Positions 44,574-54,171 of a stretch of 64,000 nt of DNA are shown here, piece by piece; the stretch's first letter is position 1; each line of letters starts with the position of its first letter. The position numbers and the translations under genes are program-made. The notes under the pieces are model-generated. The model ran no database searches, was not told where the DNA came from, and was given only the letters and a program-made list of their open reading frames with translations. This DNA is from Firmicutes bacterium UBA5010 (GTDB lineage: Bacteria > Bacillota > Clostridia > Tissierellales > Sedimentibacteraceae), in assembly GCA_002396645.1 (NCBI GenBank), contig DGYI01000044.1, forward strand, positions 18,773-82,772, given 5' to 3'.

Positions 44574-45683
44574 TCAAGTCAGATCTTTAATATTTATCTG
44601 TGTTTTCTTGTCAAAAATATGGATTTTAGTTCTGTCAAAACTCAAATATATTTTTTCACCGCTGTCCGGAATATTTTCGGAATCCGATTGCAGCACCAAA
44701 TCTGCTGAGCCAAAATTAATGTGTACAATTCTATATGAACCCATGTTTTCTACAAAATTTACTCTTAGTTCAATATCATATAAGCTATCTTTATCTCTAA
44801 GTCTTATATGCTCGGGGCGTATGCCCATAATAAGTTCTTGATTGAGCTCCAGCTCTGATACAGATTTTTCATCATCTATTTCCATGCTTATATTATCGGA
44901 TATAAAAAACGGTCTGCCCTCCTCAGAGCTGTATTTGCCTGAGATGAAATTCATTTGGGGACTGCCTATAAAACCGGCAACAAATAAATTTCTTGGACTG
45001 TTAAAAATTTCTTTAGGACTTCCGACCTGCATTATATTGCCCTCGTCCATAACAACTATTTTAGTTGCAAGTGTCATGGCTTCAACTTGATCATGTGTAA
45101 CAAAAACAAATGTTGCCTTTAAATCCTTATGAATTTTTATAAGCTCATTTCTCATCTGCACTCTTAGTTTTGCGTCAAGGTTTGATAATGGTTCATCCAT
45201 TAAAAATACTTTAGGATTTCTAACCATTGCACGCCCCATAGCAACTCTTTGTCTTTGTCCGCCGGATAGTTCCTTAGGCCTTCTTTGCAATTCCTTTTCG
45301 ATATCCAGTATTTTAGCTATATTTTTAACTTTCTCGTCTATTTCTTTTTTGTTCACTTTTCTGTTTTTAAGTCCGAATGCTATATTATCATATACAGACA
45401 TATGCGGATATAAGGCATAATTTTGAAATACCATTGCGATATTTCTATCCTTTGGCTCTACATCATTTACCTTCACATCATCTATATATATTTCTCCGAT
45501 GCTTATATCCTCAAGTCCCGCAAGCATTCTAAGAGTTGTGGTCTTGCCGCAGCCCGATGGTCCAAGAAATACAACAAATTCCTCATCTTCTATCTCTAAG
45601 CTGATGTTTTTTACAGCTTCAAATTCATTTTTAGTTCCCTTGCTGTAAATTTTAGTTAAATTCTTAAAATATATATTTGACAT
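44574..45683 (-). CDS. CUT1-type ABC transporter ATPase (MsmX/UgpC/MalK type)
   Basis: ATPase of 369 residues. Walker A GPSGCGKTTTLRML, signature LSGGQRQRVAMGRA, Walker B VFLMDEPLSNLDAKLR, switch FVTHDQVEAMTLA, then a C-terminal TOBE/OB regulatory domain (about 235-369, GIRPEHIRL). This class energises sugar and glycerol-phosphate importers. It is separated from the upstream UROD gene by the hairpin repeat at 45697, which ends just before its GGAGGT site. Confidence 0.95.
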   Translation of the reverse strand: MSNIYFKNLTKIYSKGTKNEFEAVKNISLEIEDEEFVVFLGPSGCGKTTTLRMLAGLEDISIGEIYIDDVKVNDVEPKDRNIAMVFQNYALYPHMSVYDNIAFGLKNRKVNKKEIDEKVKNIAKILDIEKELQRRPKELSGGQRQRVAMGRAMVRNPKVFLMDEPLSNLDAKLRVQMRNELIKIHKDLKATFVFVTHDQVEAMTLATKIVVMDEGNIMQVGSPKEIFNSPRNLFVAGFIGSPQMNFISGKYSSEEGRPFFISDNISMEIDDEKSVSELELNQELIMGIRPEHIRLRDKDSLYDIELRVNFVENMGSYRIVHINFGSADLVLQSDSENIPDSGEKIYLSFDRTKIHIFDKKTQINIKDLT

Positions 45684-45696
45684 TATAACCTCCAGT

Positions 45697-45774
45697 TATG
45701 CCGCAGTTTTGACCGAATCGAGACATTGAAGCGGCATTGTAAAATAGAATAGCGTGAAGTATTTTTTTCACGTT
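45697..45774. repeat. Two-hairpin intercistronic repeat (family A, copy 2)
   Basis: ATGCCGCAG...GCGGCAT (45698-45737), linker TGTAAAATAGAAT, then AGCGTGAAGT-ATTTTTTT-CACG (45751-45774). The linker and second hairpin match copy 3 at 59517-59552. It overlaps the end of the upstream methyltransferase gene. Confidence 0.65.
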
Positions 45775-46817
45775 GTATACTCCTTAAGATAGTTTGTTAT
45801 CTTTTGAGCTTCCTCAAAAGCTGCATCAATCAAATTTTCATTTATCTTATTATTCTGCTTTAGCAGATTAATTTCATTTTTATTATCATTTACCAATGCC
45901 TTAATTAATTGCCTAAGATATCTGTATTCATCATTAGCCCATATTTTAAATTTTTTAGTTTCATCTATTGCCAGTTGTACATTTTCATAAGGTGTGTTTG
46001 GCGGAAGCATACAACCTGTACTGAAAATAAAGTTTTTATAATTCTTGCAAGCCTCGTTTATTTCTATAGCTTCTTTTATTATTTCCTGCTTATCTCCGTA
46101 TTTAAGCAGCATAGGATTTATATTTCCCATAATAACAACATCATCCGGAACGATTCTTATACATTTTTCTATATCTGTTACATAGTCTATGCTGAGAACC
46201 TGAGCACCTGTTTCTACTAAAGATTTAGTATGTTTTAAAGTTTTTCCGCATACATGCAAAAATCCCGGAACTTCAACCGAACTAAATATAGACTTTAGGT
46301 ATATACCACAAAATTCATTAAATTTTTTCGGTGATAAAAGTGAGGCAACCGGCTCTGCTATCCATAATAAATCTATGCCCTGTTTCTCTTCTTCCTTTGC
46401 CAAATACACCATTTGTTCAGTGACAAAATCCATAACAGATTTAACAAAAGCAGGATTCTTAATTATATATTTATTGAGATTTTCCATACCAACCAAGGCG
46501 CCTGCAACTGTTAAAGGTCCAAAAAAACCTCCTCCTACAGGAATCTTTTTATCTAATTTTGCTATATATTTTAATTCTTCTTCAATTGTCAGGGAATCAA
46601 GACTTCTGTTTTTAATAAGTTCAAAATTATTCGGATTAATCAGCTCATCTTCGGAAACATTTGTTACATTGTCACTAATCGTACAAAGTTTAAAACCCAA
46701 TGCCTTTGCGAATTCATTGTAGCCTAGGCATGTAAAGTCAAATGCCTTGTCTCCTCCCCAAATCGGTGATATAAGCCTGTCTTCAAAATCAAATAAATAA
46801 TCAATTATATTTTTCAT
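45768..46817 (-). CDS. Uroporphyrinogen decarboxylase family corrinoid methyltransferase, copy 2
   Basis: About 349 residues, same superfamily as the enzyme at 42770 but clearly divergent from it. The zinc-type residues are in PGFLHVCGKTLKHT and FIFSTGCMLPPNTPYEN; WIAEPVASLLSPKKFNEFC is the acidic core motif. Having two different UROD-type enzymes with one corrinoid protein suggests one acts on the substrate and the other on the methyl acceptor. The start is uncertain: ATG 46817 is preferred by family length, although TTG codons upstream overlap the permease gene. Confidence 0.82.
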   Translation of the reverse strand: MKNIIDYLFDFEDRLISPIWGGDKAFDFTCLGYNEFAKALGFKLCTISDNVTNVSEDELINPNNFELIKNRSLDSLTIEEELKYIAKLDKKIPVGGGFFGPLTVAGALVGMENLNKYIIKNPAFVKSVMDFVTEQMVYLAKEEEKQGIDLLWIAEPVASLLSPKKFNEFCGIYLKSIFSSVEVPGFLHVCGKTLKHTKSLVETGAQVLSIDYVTDIEKCIRIVPDDVVIMGNINPMLLKYGDKQEIIKEAIEINEACKNYKNFIFSTGCMLPPNTPYENVQLAIDETKKFKIWANDEYRYLRQLIKALVNDNKNEINLLKQNNKINENLIDAAFEEAQKITNYLKEYTT

Positions 46818-46821
46818 AGCT

Positions 46822-47670
46822 TTATTTTTCAACTCCCTTAAATACAATTCCCTTTGATATGTGAGACTGCCCTACAAAGTAAATAATCAGGGACGGAATA
46901 ATAAGTAAAACAGATGCAGCCATTGTTATAGGTATTGAGCTTGTACCCTCATAACTTGCTGTGCTGTTCAAGTAGCTAAGTGCAACGGCAACGGTTCTTT
47001 GCTCCTCTCTGACAATATAAATCAGCGGACCGAAAAAGTCATTCCAGACTCCCATAAATGTATATATTACAATAACCATAATAGCAGGCTTTGACATAGG
47101 CAGAACTATCTTAAACAGGATTTTCAAATCAGAGCAGCCGTCCATTTTTGCCGCATCTATCAGTTCTGAAGGTATAGTGAGAAAAAATTGCCTTAAAAGA
47201 AATATATAAAATGCACTTCCAAAAAATGATGGAACCCATAAAGGCAGCATTGTCCCGTACCAACCTATGTGATTGAATAATATAAACTGAGGAAAGAAAA
47301 TAACAACACCGGGAAGCATCATTGTTGATAATAATAAAATAAACATTTTGTTTTTATATTTATGCTTTAAAAAAGAAAATCCATATGCCACGAGAGAGCA
47401 GGAAAGAACATTGCCTATAATATTGATAGCTGTCAATTTTAATGAATTAAATATATATAAAGAAAAATTATAATCAGTAAATAATCGAATATAGTTTTTA
47501 AAATCAAAGCTTTCGGGTATCCATTTTATAGGGAGCTCATAGACTTTTAACGGGCTTTTAAATGATGTTGAAATCATCCATATAAATGGTAAAATCATCA
47601 AAAATGCACCTATGCTTATTAATATATATGTGAATAGTTTTAATATCCTTTTTCTTATAACCGGGTTCAT
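46822..47670 (-). CDS. CUT1-type ABC permease (MalG-like)
   Basis: Permease of 282 residues with six hydrophobic segments. The start MILPFIWMISTSFKSP and the EAA loop ELIDAAKMDGCSDLKILFKI are typical of carbohydrate-class permeases. It overlaps the MalF-like gene by one base and precedes the second UROD-type gene, tying uptake to methyl transfer. Confidence 0.93.
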   Translation of the reverse strand: MNPVIRKRILKLFTYILISIGAFLMILPFIWMISTSFKSPLKVYELPIKWIPESFDFKNYIRLFTDYNFSLYIFNSLKLTAINIIGNVLSCSLVAYGFSFLKHKYKNKMFILLLSTMMLPGVVIFFPQFILFNHIGWYGTMLPLWVPSFFGSAFYIFLLRQFFLTIPSELIDAAKMDGCSDLKILFKIVLPMSKPAIMVIVIYTFMGVWNDFFGPLIYIVREEQRTVAVALSYLNSTASYEGTSSIPITMAASVLLIIPSLIIYFVGQSHISKGIVFKGVEK

Positions 47671-48626
47671 TATATGATATCTCCTCCGTCTTTTGATTCA
47701 TAGTATACTTTTCCTTTTGAAACTTTGAGTAAAAGCATAGTTATTGCGAATATTATCAAGAACAAAATCCAAGCAAGAGCACAGGCTTTGCCCATTTGTT
47801 TCCATGTAAATGCATGCTTATATACATAAAACGCATAAAATAATGTTTGATTATTGGGTCCTCCATTAGTCATTATATACGCGCTTGTAAAAGTCTGCAG
47901 GCTTCCTATAACACTTGTCAAGGTCGTAAAAAGCAAGACCGGGCTCATTGAAGGAATAGTGATTTTAATAAGTCTGGTCCACCAGCCTGCAGCATCTAAG
48001 CGTGCACTTTCATATAAATACGCAGGTATACCTTGCAGTCCCGACAGATACATGATAATTCCCCCGCCTATTCCCCATACACTCATTATTACCATAGCAG
48101 GCATTACCCAAAATTCATCCGATAACCACCTTGGGCCTTCTATTCCGAATTTCAGTAAAAAGTTATTTAAAAGCCCGAATTCACTGTTAAATATCCATGA
48201 CCAAAGTAAAGAAACCACTACTCCTGATACAACAGCCGGCAAATAATATATAGTTCTGTATAAATTAATACATTTAATTTCACTGTTTAACAGAATCGCC
48301 ACAAATAAGGATAAAACAACATTTATCGGAACGCTCAGAGCCGTAAATACAAGCGTAACTCTTAATGATTTATAAAAAAGAGGATCTTTAAAAACATTTA
48401 TATAATTATCAAAGCCTACAAATTTAGGACTTGATAATATATTCCATTCGGTCAAGCTTATGATAAGTGAGCTTATCATGGGAATTATAGTAAGTAGAAC
48501 AAAACCGATAAGCCATGGCAAAATAAAAATTAAAAATTTATTTTTGGCGAATATTGTCTTGGTTTTTTTTATAAACAGCATTATGCCGCCTGCATTATCG
48601 GTTTTATTTTTACGAATCTTAATCAT
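47670..48626 (-). CDS. CUT1-type ABC permease (MalF-like)
   Basis: Permease of about 318 residues with six hydrophobic segments; a hydrophilic N-terminus (about 1-28) precedes the first. The EAA loop is YLYESARLDAAGWWTRLIKI, and SAYIMTNGGPNNQT is a family mark. 50 bases behind the binding-protein gene. Confidence 0.93.
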   Translation of the reverse strand: MIKIRKNKTDNAGGIMLFIKKTKTIFAKNKFLIFILPWLIGFVLLTIIPMISSLIISLTEWNILSSPKFVGFDNYINVFKDPLFYKSLRVTLVFTALSVPINVVLSLFVAILLNSEIKCINLYRTIYYLPAVVSGVVVSLLWSWIFNSEFGLLNNFLLKFGIEGPRWLSDEFWVMPAMVIMSVWGIGGGIIMYLSGLQGIPAYLYESARLDAAGWWTRLIKITIPSMSPVLLFTTLTSVIGSLQTFTSAYIMTNGGPNNQTLFYAFYVYKHAFTWKQMGKACALAWILFLIIFAITMLLLKVSKGKVYYESKDGGDII

Positions 48627-48676
48627 TAAGTCCTCCTAAAACATAGGGGCAAAGAAATATCTTCACCCCTAATAAA

Positions 48677-50002
48677 TTACTTATTATTTAAAATTTTATC
48701 AAAGCCCTCGTGGATCTGCTTTGCAGCATCTTCTGCTGTAATAGTGCTGTTGACAAGCTGCTGCATAGCAGGATCAAAAACCTTTGTTATATACTCATCC
48801 CAATTAGTAAGCATTGCATCATTATGAATTGATTTTTCCAATGATGTTACTCTTAATATATGGTTCTCCGGTGCCCCCTCAATATTTATAACTTCGTCAG
48901 ATTGTGATATATCTTTATTTATTACTGTAATAAGACCTGAAGCTGCCAATAATTTTTGAGCTTCGTCGCTTTGCATAAATTTAGCAAATTCCCATGCCAA
49001 ATCAGGGTTTTTGCTTGTTTTTGCTATAGCATATCCTGCATATAAAGCAGGTATCTTCTTCACATTGCCATCATTGCTTGGTACTGTTGCCAACCCCCAA
49101 TTAAATTCTTCGATGTTCTTTCTGTATACTATTGACCAAACGCCGTTAATGTCCATTGCTATTTTGCCTGTATCAAATCCGCCGCCTAAAATCTCGTTAT
49201 CAGCGGCATTAGGAGCAGCTTTATGGACATTGATTAAATCGTGCATAAGCTTTAATGCTTCTACTGTTTTAGGAGAATTAAACAACACTTCTTTAGGGTT
49301 GTTTATATCGTCAAACAGCTCTCCGCCATTAGCATATACAAACGCTTCTGTTGTCTGATAATCTGAATATACAGATATTCCAAATTGCTTCGGTTTACCC
49401 TTATCATCTCTTATAGTCAATGCTTTTGCAGCCTCTATCAAATCATCGTATGTCCAATCGTCTGAAGGATATGGAACATTTGCCGCATCAAACAAATCCT
49501 TATTATAGTAAATGAGTATAGTGTCCGCTCCATTTACCGTAGCTATATATTTTCCGTCGTACTTGAATGCTTCATATAGCTCTGTATTAAATTTCTCTTT
49601 ATTCATAAGCTCGGGAGTTTCATTAAATTTATCTGTCAAATCCATCAAAAGCCCTTGACTTGCCCATGATACAAGAGTTTTAGGATGACCGTATATTACA
49701 TCTGGAGCCATTTTTCCTAAAAACATGGAATCAATCTTAGTTGAGTAGTCATCAGGTATATATTCCAGATTTACTTTTGTTCCGGGATATTTTGCTTCAA
49801 ATAAAGCGATTATGTCTTCATTTACTTTTCTTTCATCTAAAGAGCCCCATGTAGAGAATGATATCTCCCCTGATAATTTCTTTTCTTGGCCGTCGGCTTG
49901 TTGATTGCCCTGGTTTCCATCTTTTTGATCATTTGAACAAGCTGTGAGAAGCACTGATGTTAACAGCAGCATTACAAGCATTAATGCAATAATTTTTTTC
50001 AA
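48677..50002 (-). CDS. CUT1-type ABC substrate-binding lipoprotein
   Basis: Extracellular family-1 binding protein of 441 residues with a lipobox (SVLLTAC, Cys 22). Marks are LSGEISFSTWGSLDERKVNEDIIALFEAKYPG (split by the fold), the hinge YYNKDLFDAANVPYP, and KTSKNPDLAWEFAKFM. This group usually binds sugars, glycosides or polyols. It is first in the operon that also encodes the corrinoid methyltransferase system, so its ligand is probably the methylated substrate. Confidence 0.92.
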   Translation of the reverse strand: MKKIIALMLVMLLLTSVLLTACSNDQKDGNQGNQQADGQEKKLSGEISFSTWGSLDERKVNEDIIALFEAKYPGTKVNLEYIPDDYSTKIDSMFLGKMAPDVIYGHPKTLVSWASQGLLMDLTDKFNETPELMNKEKFNTELYEAFKYDGKYIATVNGADTILIYYNKDLFDAANVPYPSDDWTYDDLIEAAKALTIRDDKGKPKQFGISVYSDYQTTEAFVYANGGELFDDINNPKEVLFNSPKTVEALKLMHDLINVHKAAPNAADNEILGGGFDTGKIAMDINGVWSIVYRKNIEEFNWGLATVPSNDGNVKKIPALYAGYAIAKTSKNPDLAWEFAKFMQSDEAQKLLAASGLITVINKDISQSDEVINIEGAPENHILRVTSLEKSIHNDAMLTNWDEYITKVFDPAMQQLVNSTITAEDAAKQIHEGFDKILNNK

Positions 50003-50088
50003 TTTTTTCCTCCAAAAATGTCATTATTTTCTGTATTTTGTATTATGTGTTATGTATTATGTATAAATAATTTATATACAGCAAAGTA

Positions 50089-50116
50089 ATTATACTTGTT
50101 TAGAGGATTTTGTCAA
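50089..50116 (-). promoter_or_regulatory. Sigma-A promoter of the methyltransferase/ABC operon
   Basis: Minus strand TTGACA, 16-base spacer, TATAAT, about 85 bases before the binding-protein start. Confidence 0.8.
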
Positions 50117-50354
50117 TTGCAAGAAAAATTTAATTTATGCGGTTATTTGTTAGATTTCTTTAATAAATCAACATATTTTAAGATAAAACTCTGTAGATAT
50201 GAAATTTTTTTATTGTCAAAACTTTAACGAATAATGTTTTTTATAGTAAATTTAATTTAAAATTCAATCGTTTTCATTATAAAATAAAAGATTTAGAGCT
50301 TTTCTTCATACTCTTTTCTAGTTTAAATACAGTTATAGAACTAATAAGCAAACT

Positions 50355-50384
50355 GAGGGCAGACACTTAGATATGTCTGCCCTC
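50355..50384 (-). terminator. Terminator of the cobalamin-synthesis operon
   Basis: Perfect 11-bp GC-rich stem GAGGGCAGACA/TGTCTGCCCTC with an 8-base loop, 11 bases after the last gene. The following T tract is weak. Confidence 0.7.
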
Positions 50385-50394
50385 GTATTTTAAT

Positions 50395-52398
50395 TTACAT
50401 ACTGCAAGATATTATATATATCGGATTTTGAGCCATCATCATGTTGTAGCTGCCAAGTTTCTTTGATTTAGAAACTGACAGATTGATGATTTCTGTATTT
50501 TTAAAATCAAATTTCTTTATGCAATCAATACTCTCTGCTACAGTTTCAAGAGAGATTGCATTGATAACAATTTTTATATTTTTGTTTTTTTCAAGAAGCT
50601 TTTCAATAATTTCTGTCAGATTACCTGATGAGCCTCCTATAAATGCATGAGTAGGTATCGGTAAGTCTTCCATTGCACCGGGTGCACTTCCTTCAATTAT
50701 CGTTACATTCGGAGTTTGGAATTTTACTTTGTTTTCTTCTATAAGTCTTATAGCCTCATGATTTTTTTCTATGGCATAAACTGTGCCCTTGTGCGCCAAA
50801 ATAGCGGATTCGATTGATACCGAGCCACTGCCCGCCCCTATATCGTATACTGTGGAATCGTCTGAAAGCTTAAGCTTTGCAACAGATATCGCACGCACTT
50901 CGCTTTTAGTCATAGGTACTTTATCAAACCTGATAAAGGAATTGTCATCAATGCCTATATTTAAAGTTTTATTATAGTTTTCATTCTCGATTATAACGGA
51001 AGCAAGCTTATCAAAGCTGTTGTTCATAAGCTCTACAGCTGTTCCGACAGTAATTTTTTCATCGGGATATGAGAGTCTTTCGCCTACATATAGCTTTAAA
51101 TCTCCGAAATTATATTGACAAAGAAGCTCGCATAGCTCCTTTACTCCGTAATTTCCGCCTACGAGACTGAATGTTCTGAAATTTGTCTTGACCTGATGTA
51201 TAATGTTGTTCTCTCTTCCGTGCAAGCTGAACAAGCTCATATCATCCCATGAAAATCCAAGTCTGCTGCATAAATAAATTGGAGAGCTTATACCGCATAT
51301 TATATTGACCTTGAAGTTCTTTAATTTATCTGAAAGCTTTTTTGCACCGCTGTAAAAGCCTATATCTCCGGACATAAGTATTGCAATGTTTTTATATTTT
51401 TTATGATTTTGCTTTGCAATTTCCTCGAGACTGTTTATATAATCCAATATTTCATCAGGCATAAATGCACAATGCATTGGTATATTAAAGTCTTTACAGC
51501 TTTCAAGTACTCTTTTAGAGCCGATAATAACATCGCTGTTTTTAATAGCCTCAAATGCTTCTATAGTCATTTGAGAGCGGCTTCCCACTCCTATTCCTAT
51601 AAGATTTATATTTATTTTTTCAATTTCTGATTTATCTGATGAAGTACAACTGCCTATCACACTATTCAGATAATCTATTATCTGTTCATAGGAAAGACCT
51701 TCCTTGTTTTCGGGTCTCTTTATAATAATACACTCGACACCGCAAGCCTTTGCAGCGTTCACTTTTTCCATGAAGCCTCCGCTTAAGCCTGCTTCTTTAG
51801 TGACTAAAATTTTTATATCGAAGGCTTTTATCATTGCTATATTAAGCTCTTCTGTAAAAGGTCCCTGCATGGCAATGATATGTGGTGAATCATATCCGTT
51901 GATTTTACACAACTCTAAGGACAAGTCAAGCGGAAGAACACGCGGATATATACGCTTTTTAAAATCAGGTATTCGAGTAAATTTGTCCAGTTCCTTGCTT
52001 CCTGTTGTTAAGAGTATATTTCCTTTTGTTTCTGAGAGATAATCAACGGTTTCTTCGATATCCGAAAAATATTTTGCTTCCACGGTTTCGGCTTGATTTC
52101 TGTTAAGTCTTAAGTATTTTATATTTGTTTTTTCACAGGCATTTACTATATTCTCTGTTACAATCTTTGCGTATGGATGAGTTGCATCTATTATTAAGTT
52201 AAATTTATTATCATCAAAGAATTCAAGCATATTCTCATAGTCCAGTCTTCCTGTATGTATAGCCGCTTTAACGTCTGTGATAATCTCCTCACCATACTCT
52301 GTCGCTACACAAGCTGTAACTTTGACATTTTTATCGGATAGATATTTTATAAGCTCTCTGCCTTCTGTAGTTCCGCCGAATATACAAATATTAAGCAT
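50395..52398 (-). CDS. Triple fusion CbiJ-CbiE-CbiT
   Basis: 667 residues combining three corrin-ring enzymes. Residues 1-250 are CbiJ/CobK (cobalt-precorrin-6A reductase; ICIFGGTTEGRELIKYL, IIDATHPYA, MQGPF). Residues 260-460 are CbiE (C5 methyltransferase; INLIGIGVGSRSQMT, ILMSGDIGFYSGAKKL). Residues 470-667 are CbiT (C15 methyltransferase/decarboxylase; VYDIGAGSGSVSIE, IEGSAPGA, FIGGSSGNL). CbiE-CbiT fusion is common (CobL); adding CbiJ gives three consecutive late steps on one chain. Its start overlaps the cbiG stop by one base. Last gene of the operon. Confidence 0.9.
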   Translation of the reverse strand: MLNICIFGGTTEGRELIKYLSDKNVKVTACVATEYGEEIITDVKAAIHTGRLDYENMLEFFDDNKFNLIIDATHPYAKIVTENIVNACEKTNIKYLRLNRNQAETVEAKYFSDIEETVDYLSETKGNILLTTGSKELDKFTRIPDFKKRIYPRVLPLDLSLELCKINGYDSPHIIAMQGPFTEELNIAMIKAFDIKILVTKEAGLSGGFMEKVNAAKACGVECIIIKRPENKEGLSYEQIIDYLNSVIGSCTSSDKSEIEKININLIGIGVGSRSQMTIEAFEAIKNSDVIIGSKRVLESCKDFNIPMHCAFMPDEILDYINSLEEIAKQNHKKYKNIAILMSGDIGFYSGAKKLSDKLKNFKVNIICGISSPIYLCSRLGFSWDDMSLFSLHGRENNIIHQVKTNFRTFSLVGGNYGVKELCELLCQYNFGDLKLYVGERLSYPDEKITVGTAVELMNNSFDKLASVIIENENYNKTLNIGIDDNSFIRFDKVPMTKSEVRAISVAKLKLSDDSTVYDIGAGSGSVSIESAILAHKGTVYAIEKNHEAIRLIEENKVKFQTPNVTIIEGSAPGAMEDLPIPTHAFIGGSSGNLTEIIEKLLEKNKNIKIVINAISLETVAESIDCIKKFDFKNTEIINLSVSKSKKLGSYNMMMAQNPIYIISCSM

Positions 52399-53414
52399 TA
52401 AAAGGACACCTCCTGCTTTTCTTCACAAACAGCTATTGTAACACCATTTTGGGAAATTTTTCGGATTATAAATTTGCCGCAGCTTGAAGATTTAAATGCC
52501 GCTCTTTCACAGACATTATCTATTCCCGTTATACTCTTTACAAATTCAGATGCAGTAAATTCTCCCTCAAGGGCATTTAATTCATCGGCAGTATAAAAGC
52601 TGACAGGAAGCTTATATTTTTGCGCAAACTGCAATAATCCTTCCTCGTCCTCTTTCAAATCTATTGAGGATATGCTTTTTATAGCTCTCATATCTATTTT
52701 GTATTCATCTAAAACCCATCTGTACAGCTCTTCAATGCTTTCTAATGAAGTGCCTCTTCTGCATCCCAGTCCCATATGAAGATTATTCGGAATTAATCGA
52801 AGTGTATTATCAAAAGGAGTATCTGTTTTATAGGATACGTATATTCCTATTTTTCCATTTTCACCGTGTATCAATCCATTAGGAAAGCTTCCGCATATCG
52901 GCACATCAGATTTAAACGGTATATCCTCTATAAGTATCTGTGCTGATACATCCTTTGCAGCATTCATACTCGATATAATAAGAGAATTTTTCACCGCCCA
53001 TGAATCAACTGAAAAACGGCCGTTGACATCAGTGGCAGTTGTAATTACCGGATTTGCTCCTATCTCCTTTGCTATCAAAAGAGTAAGCTCATTAGCTCCT
53101 CCTATATGCCCGGATAAGAGAGAAATTACATGGTTACCGCAGTCATCTATTACTATTACGGCAGGATCTACAATCTTATTTTTTATATGAGGTGCGATTG
53201 CTCTTACTGCTATTCCGCAAGCCCCTACAAATATCATTGCTTTTGAACTTTTAAACAGCTCCCCTGATTTTTTGCATACGGATTTTTCAGCATTAAAGCC
53301 ATATAGCGGTGCTAATTTTTCAGTTGTATAGCAATCAGCTTCGGGAAGAATATTCATCAGCTTTTTTGCAAGTTCACAGCCTTTGTTTGAATAAGCAAAA
53401 ATATTGGTGCTCAT
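52398..53414 (-). CDS. cbiG: Cobalt-precorrin-5A hydrolase CbiG
   Basis: Opens the ring lactone with loss of the C20-C1 acetaldehyde unit in the anaerobic pathway. 338 residues. The core is MIFVGACGIAVRAIAPHI and VISLLSGHIGGANELT, followed by a linker and the C-terminal CbiG domain with LHMGLGCRRGTSLESIEEL. Start and stop each overlap the neighbours by one base. Confidence 0.94.
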   Translation of the reverse strand: MSTNIFAYSNKGCELAKKLMNILPEADCYTTEKLAPLYGFNAEKSVCKKSGELFKSSKAMIFVGACGIAVRAIAPHIKNKIVDPAVIVIDDCGNHVISLLSGHIGGANELTLLIAKEIGANPVITTATDVNGRFSVDSWAVKNSLIISSMNAAKDVSAQILIEDIPFKSDVPICGSFPNGLIHGENGKIGIYVSYKTDTPFDNTLRLIPNNLHMGLGCRRGTSLESIEELYRWVLDEYKIDMRAIKSISSIDLKEDEEGLLQFAQKYKLPVSFYTADELNALEGEFTASEFVKSITGIDNVCERAAFKSSSCGKFIIRKISQNGVTIAVCEEKQEVSF

Positions 53415-54169
53415 TACTTTACAGCCTCTCGAAACTCAGTTGTAAATGTAGGATCATACAGCTTTGAACGCAAAAAATTATCTCCTAAAAATCCTCCGAC
53501 TGTTATAAGGGCAGTTTTAGTTATATTATTCTCCTTAGCTGTTTGTGCAAGAGTTGAAACTGTACAGCGAAATATCTTCTCATCATCCCATGTAGCCTTA
53601 TAAACTATAGCTGCCGGAGTATCGGCAGAATATCCGCCTTTCATAAGCTCAACCTGAAGTTCCTCTACCAGTCCTGTGCTTAAAAATAATATCATTGTTG
53701 CCTGATGCGCTGCAAGAGATGCTATGCTTTCTTTTTCCGGCACTAAGGTTTTACCGCTCATGCGTGTTATTATAACCGTCTGGGATACATCAGGCAGTGT
53801 ATATTCAGCTTTTAATGATGCTGCCGCTCCGCAAAATGCGCTTACCCCCGGGCATACGTCATATTCAATTCCCATCTTGTCAAGCTCAACCATTTGCTCC
53901 TTTATAGCACCGTATATGCTTGAATCCCCTGTATGCAGCCTTACTATTTTCTTATTTTCCTTATCCGAACGCGTAACTACTTCCAAAACCTCTTCTAATG
54001 TCATAAGTGCGCTGTCATGTATTTCGCAGTCTACTTTAGTATAGTTTAATAATTCCTTGTTTACCAATGATCCTGCATATATTACAACATCAGCACTTTC
54101 AAGAAGATTTTTTCCTCTTACCGTTATTAAATCCACCGCTCCCGAGCCTGCTCCTACAAAATGTACCAT
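53414..54169 (-). CDS. cbiF: Cobalt-precorrin-4 C11-methyltransferase CbiF
   Basis: SAM-dependent tetrapyrrole methylase of 251 residues. Marks: VHFVGAGSGAVDLITVRG at the N-terminus, VVIYAGSLV, RLHTGDSSIYGAIKEQM and PGVSAFCGAAASLKAEYTLP. It forms cobalt-precorrin-5A, which is the substrate of CbiG encoded next. Confidence 0.95.
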   Translation of the reverse strand: MVHFVGAGSGAVDLITVRGKNLLESADVVIYAGSLVNKELLNYTKVDCEIHDSALMTLEEVLEVVTRSDKENKKIVRLHTGDSSIYGAIKEQMVELDKMGIEYDVCPGVSAFCGAAASLKAEYTLPDVSQTVIITRMSGKTLVPEKESIASLAAHQATMILFLSTGLVEELQVELMKGGYSADTPAAIVYKATWDDEKIFRCTVSTLAQTAKENNITKTALITVGGFLGDNFLRSKLYDPTFTTEFREAVK

Positions 54170-54171
54170 GC

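Larger units (their letters stand above)
50003..50394. other. AT-rich intergenic region
   Basis: Holds the promoter at 50089-50116 and the terminator at 50355-50384. I see no riboswitch or gene in the remainder. Confidence 0.6.
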
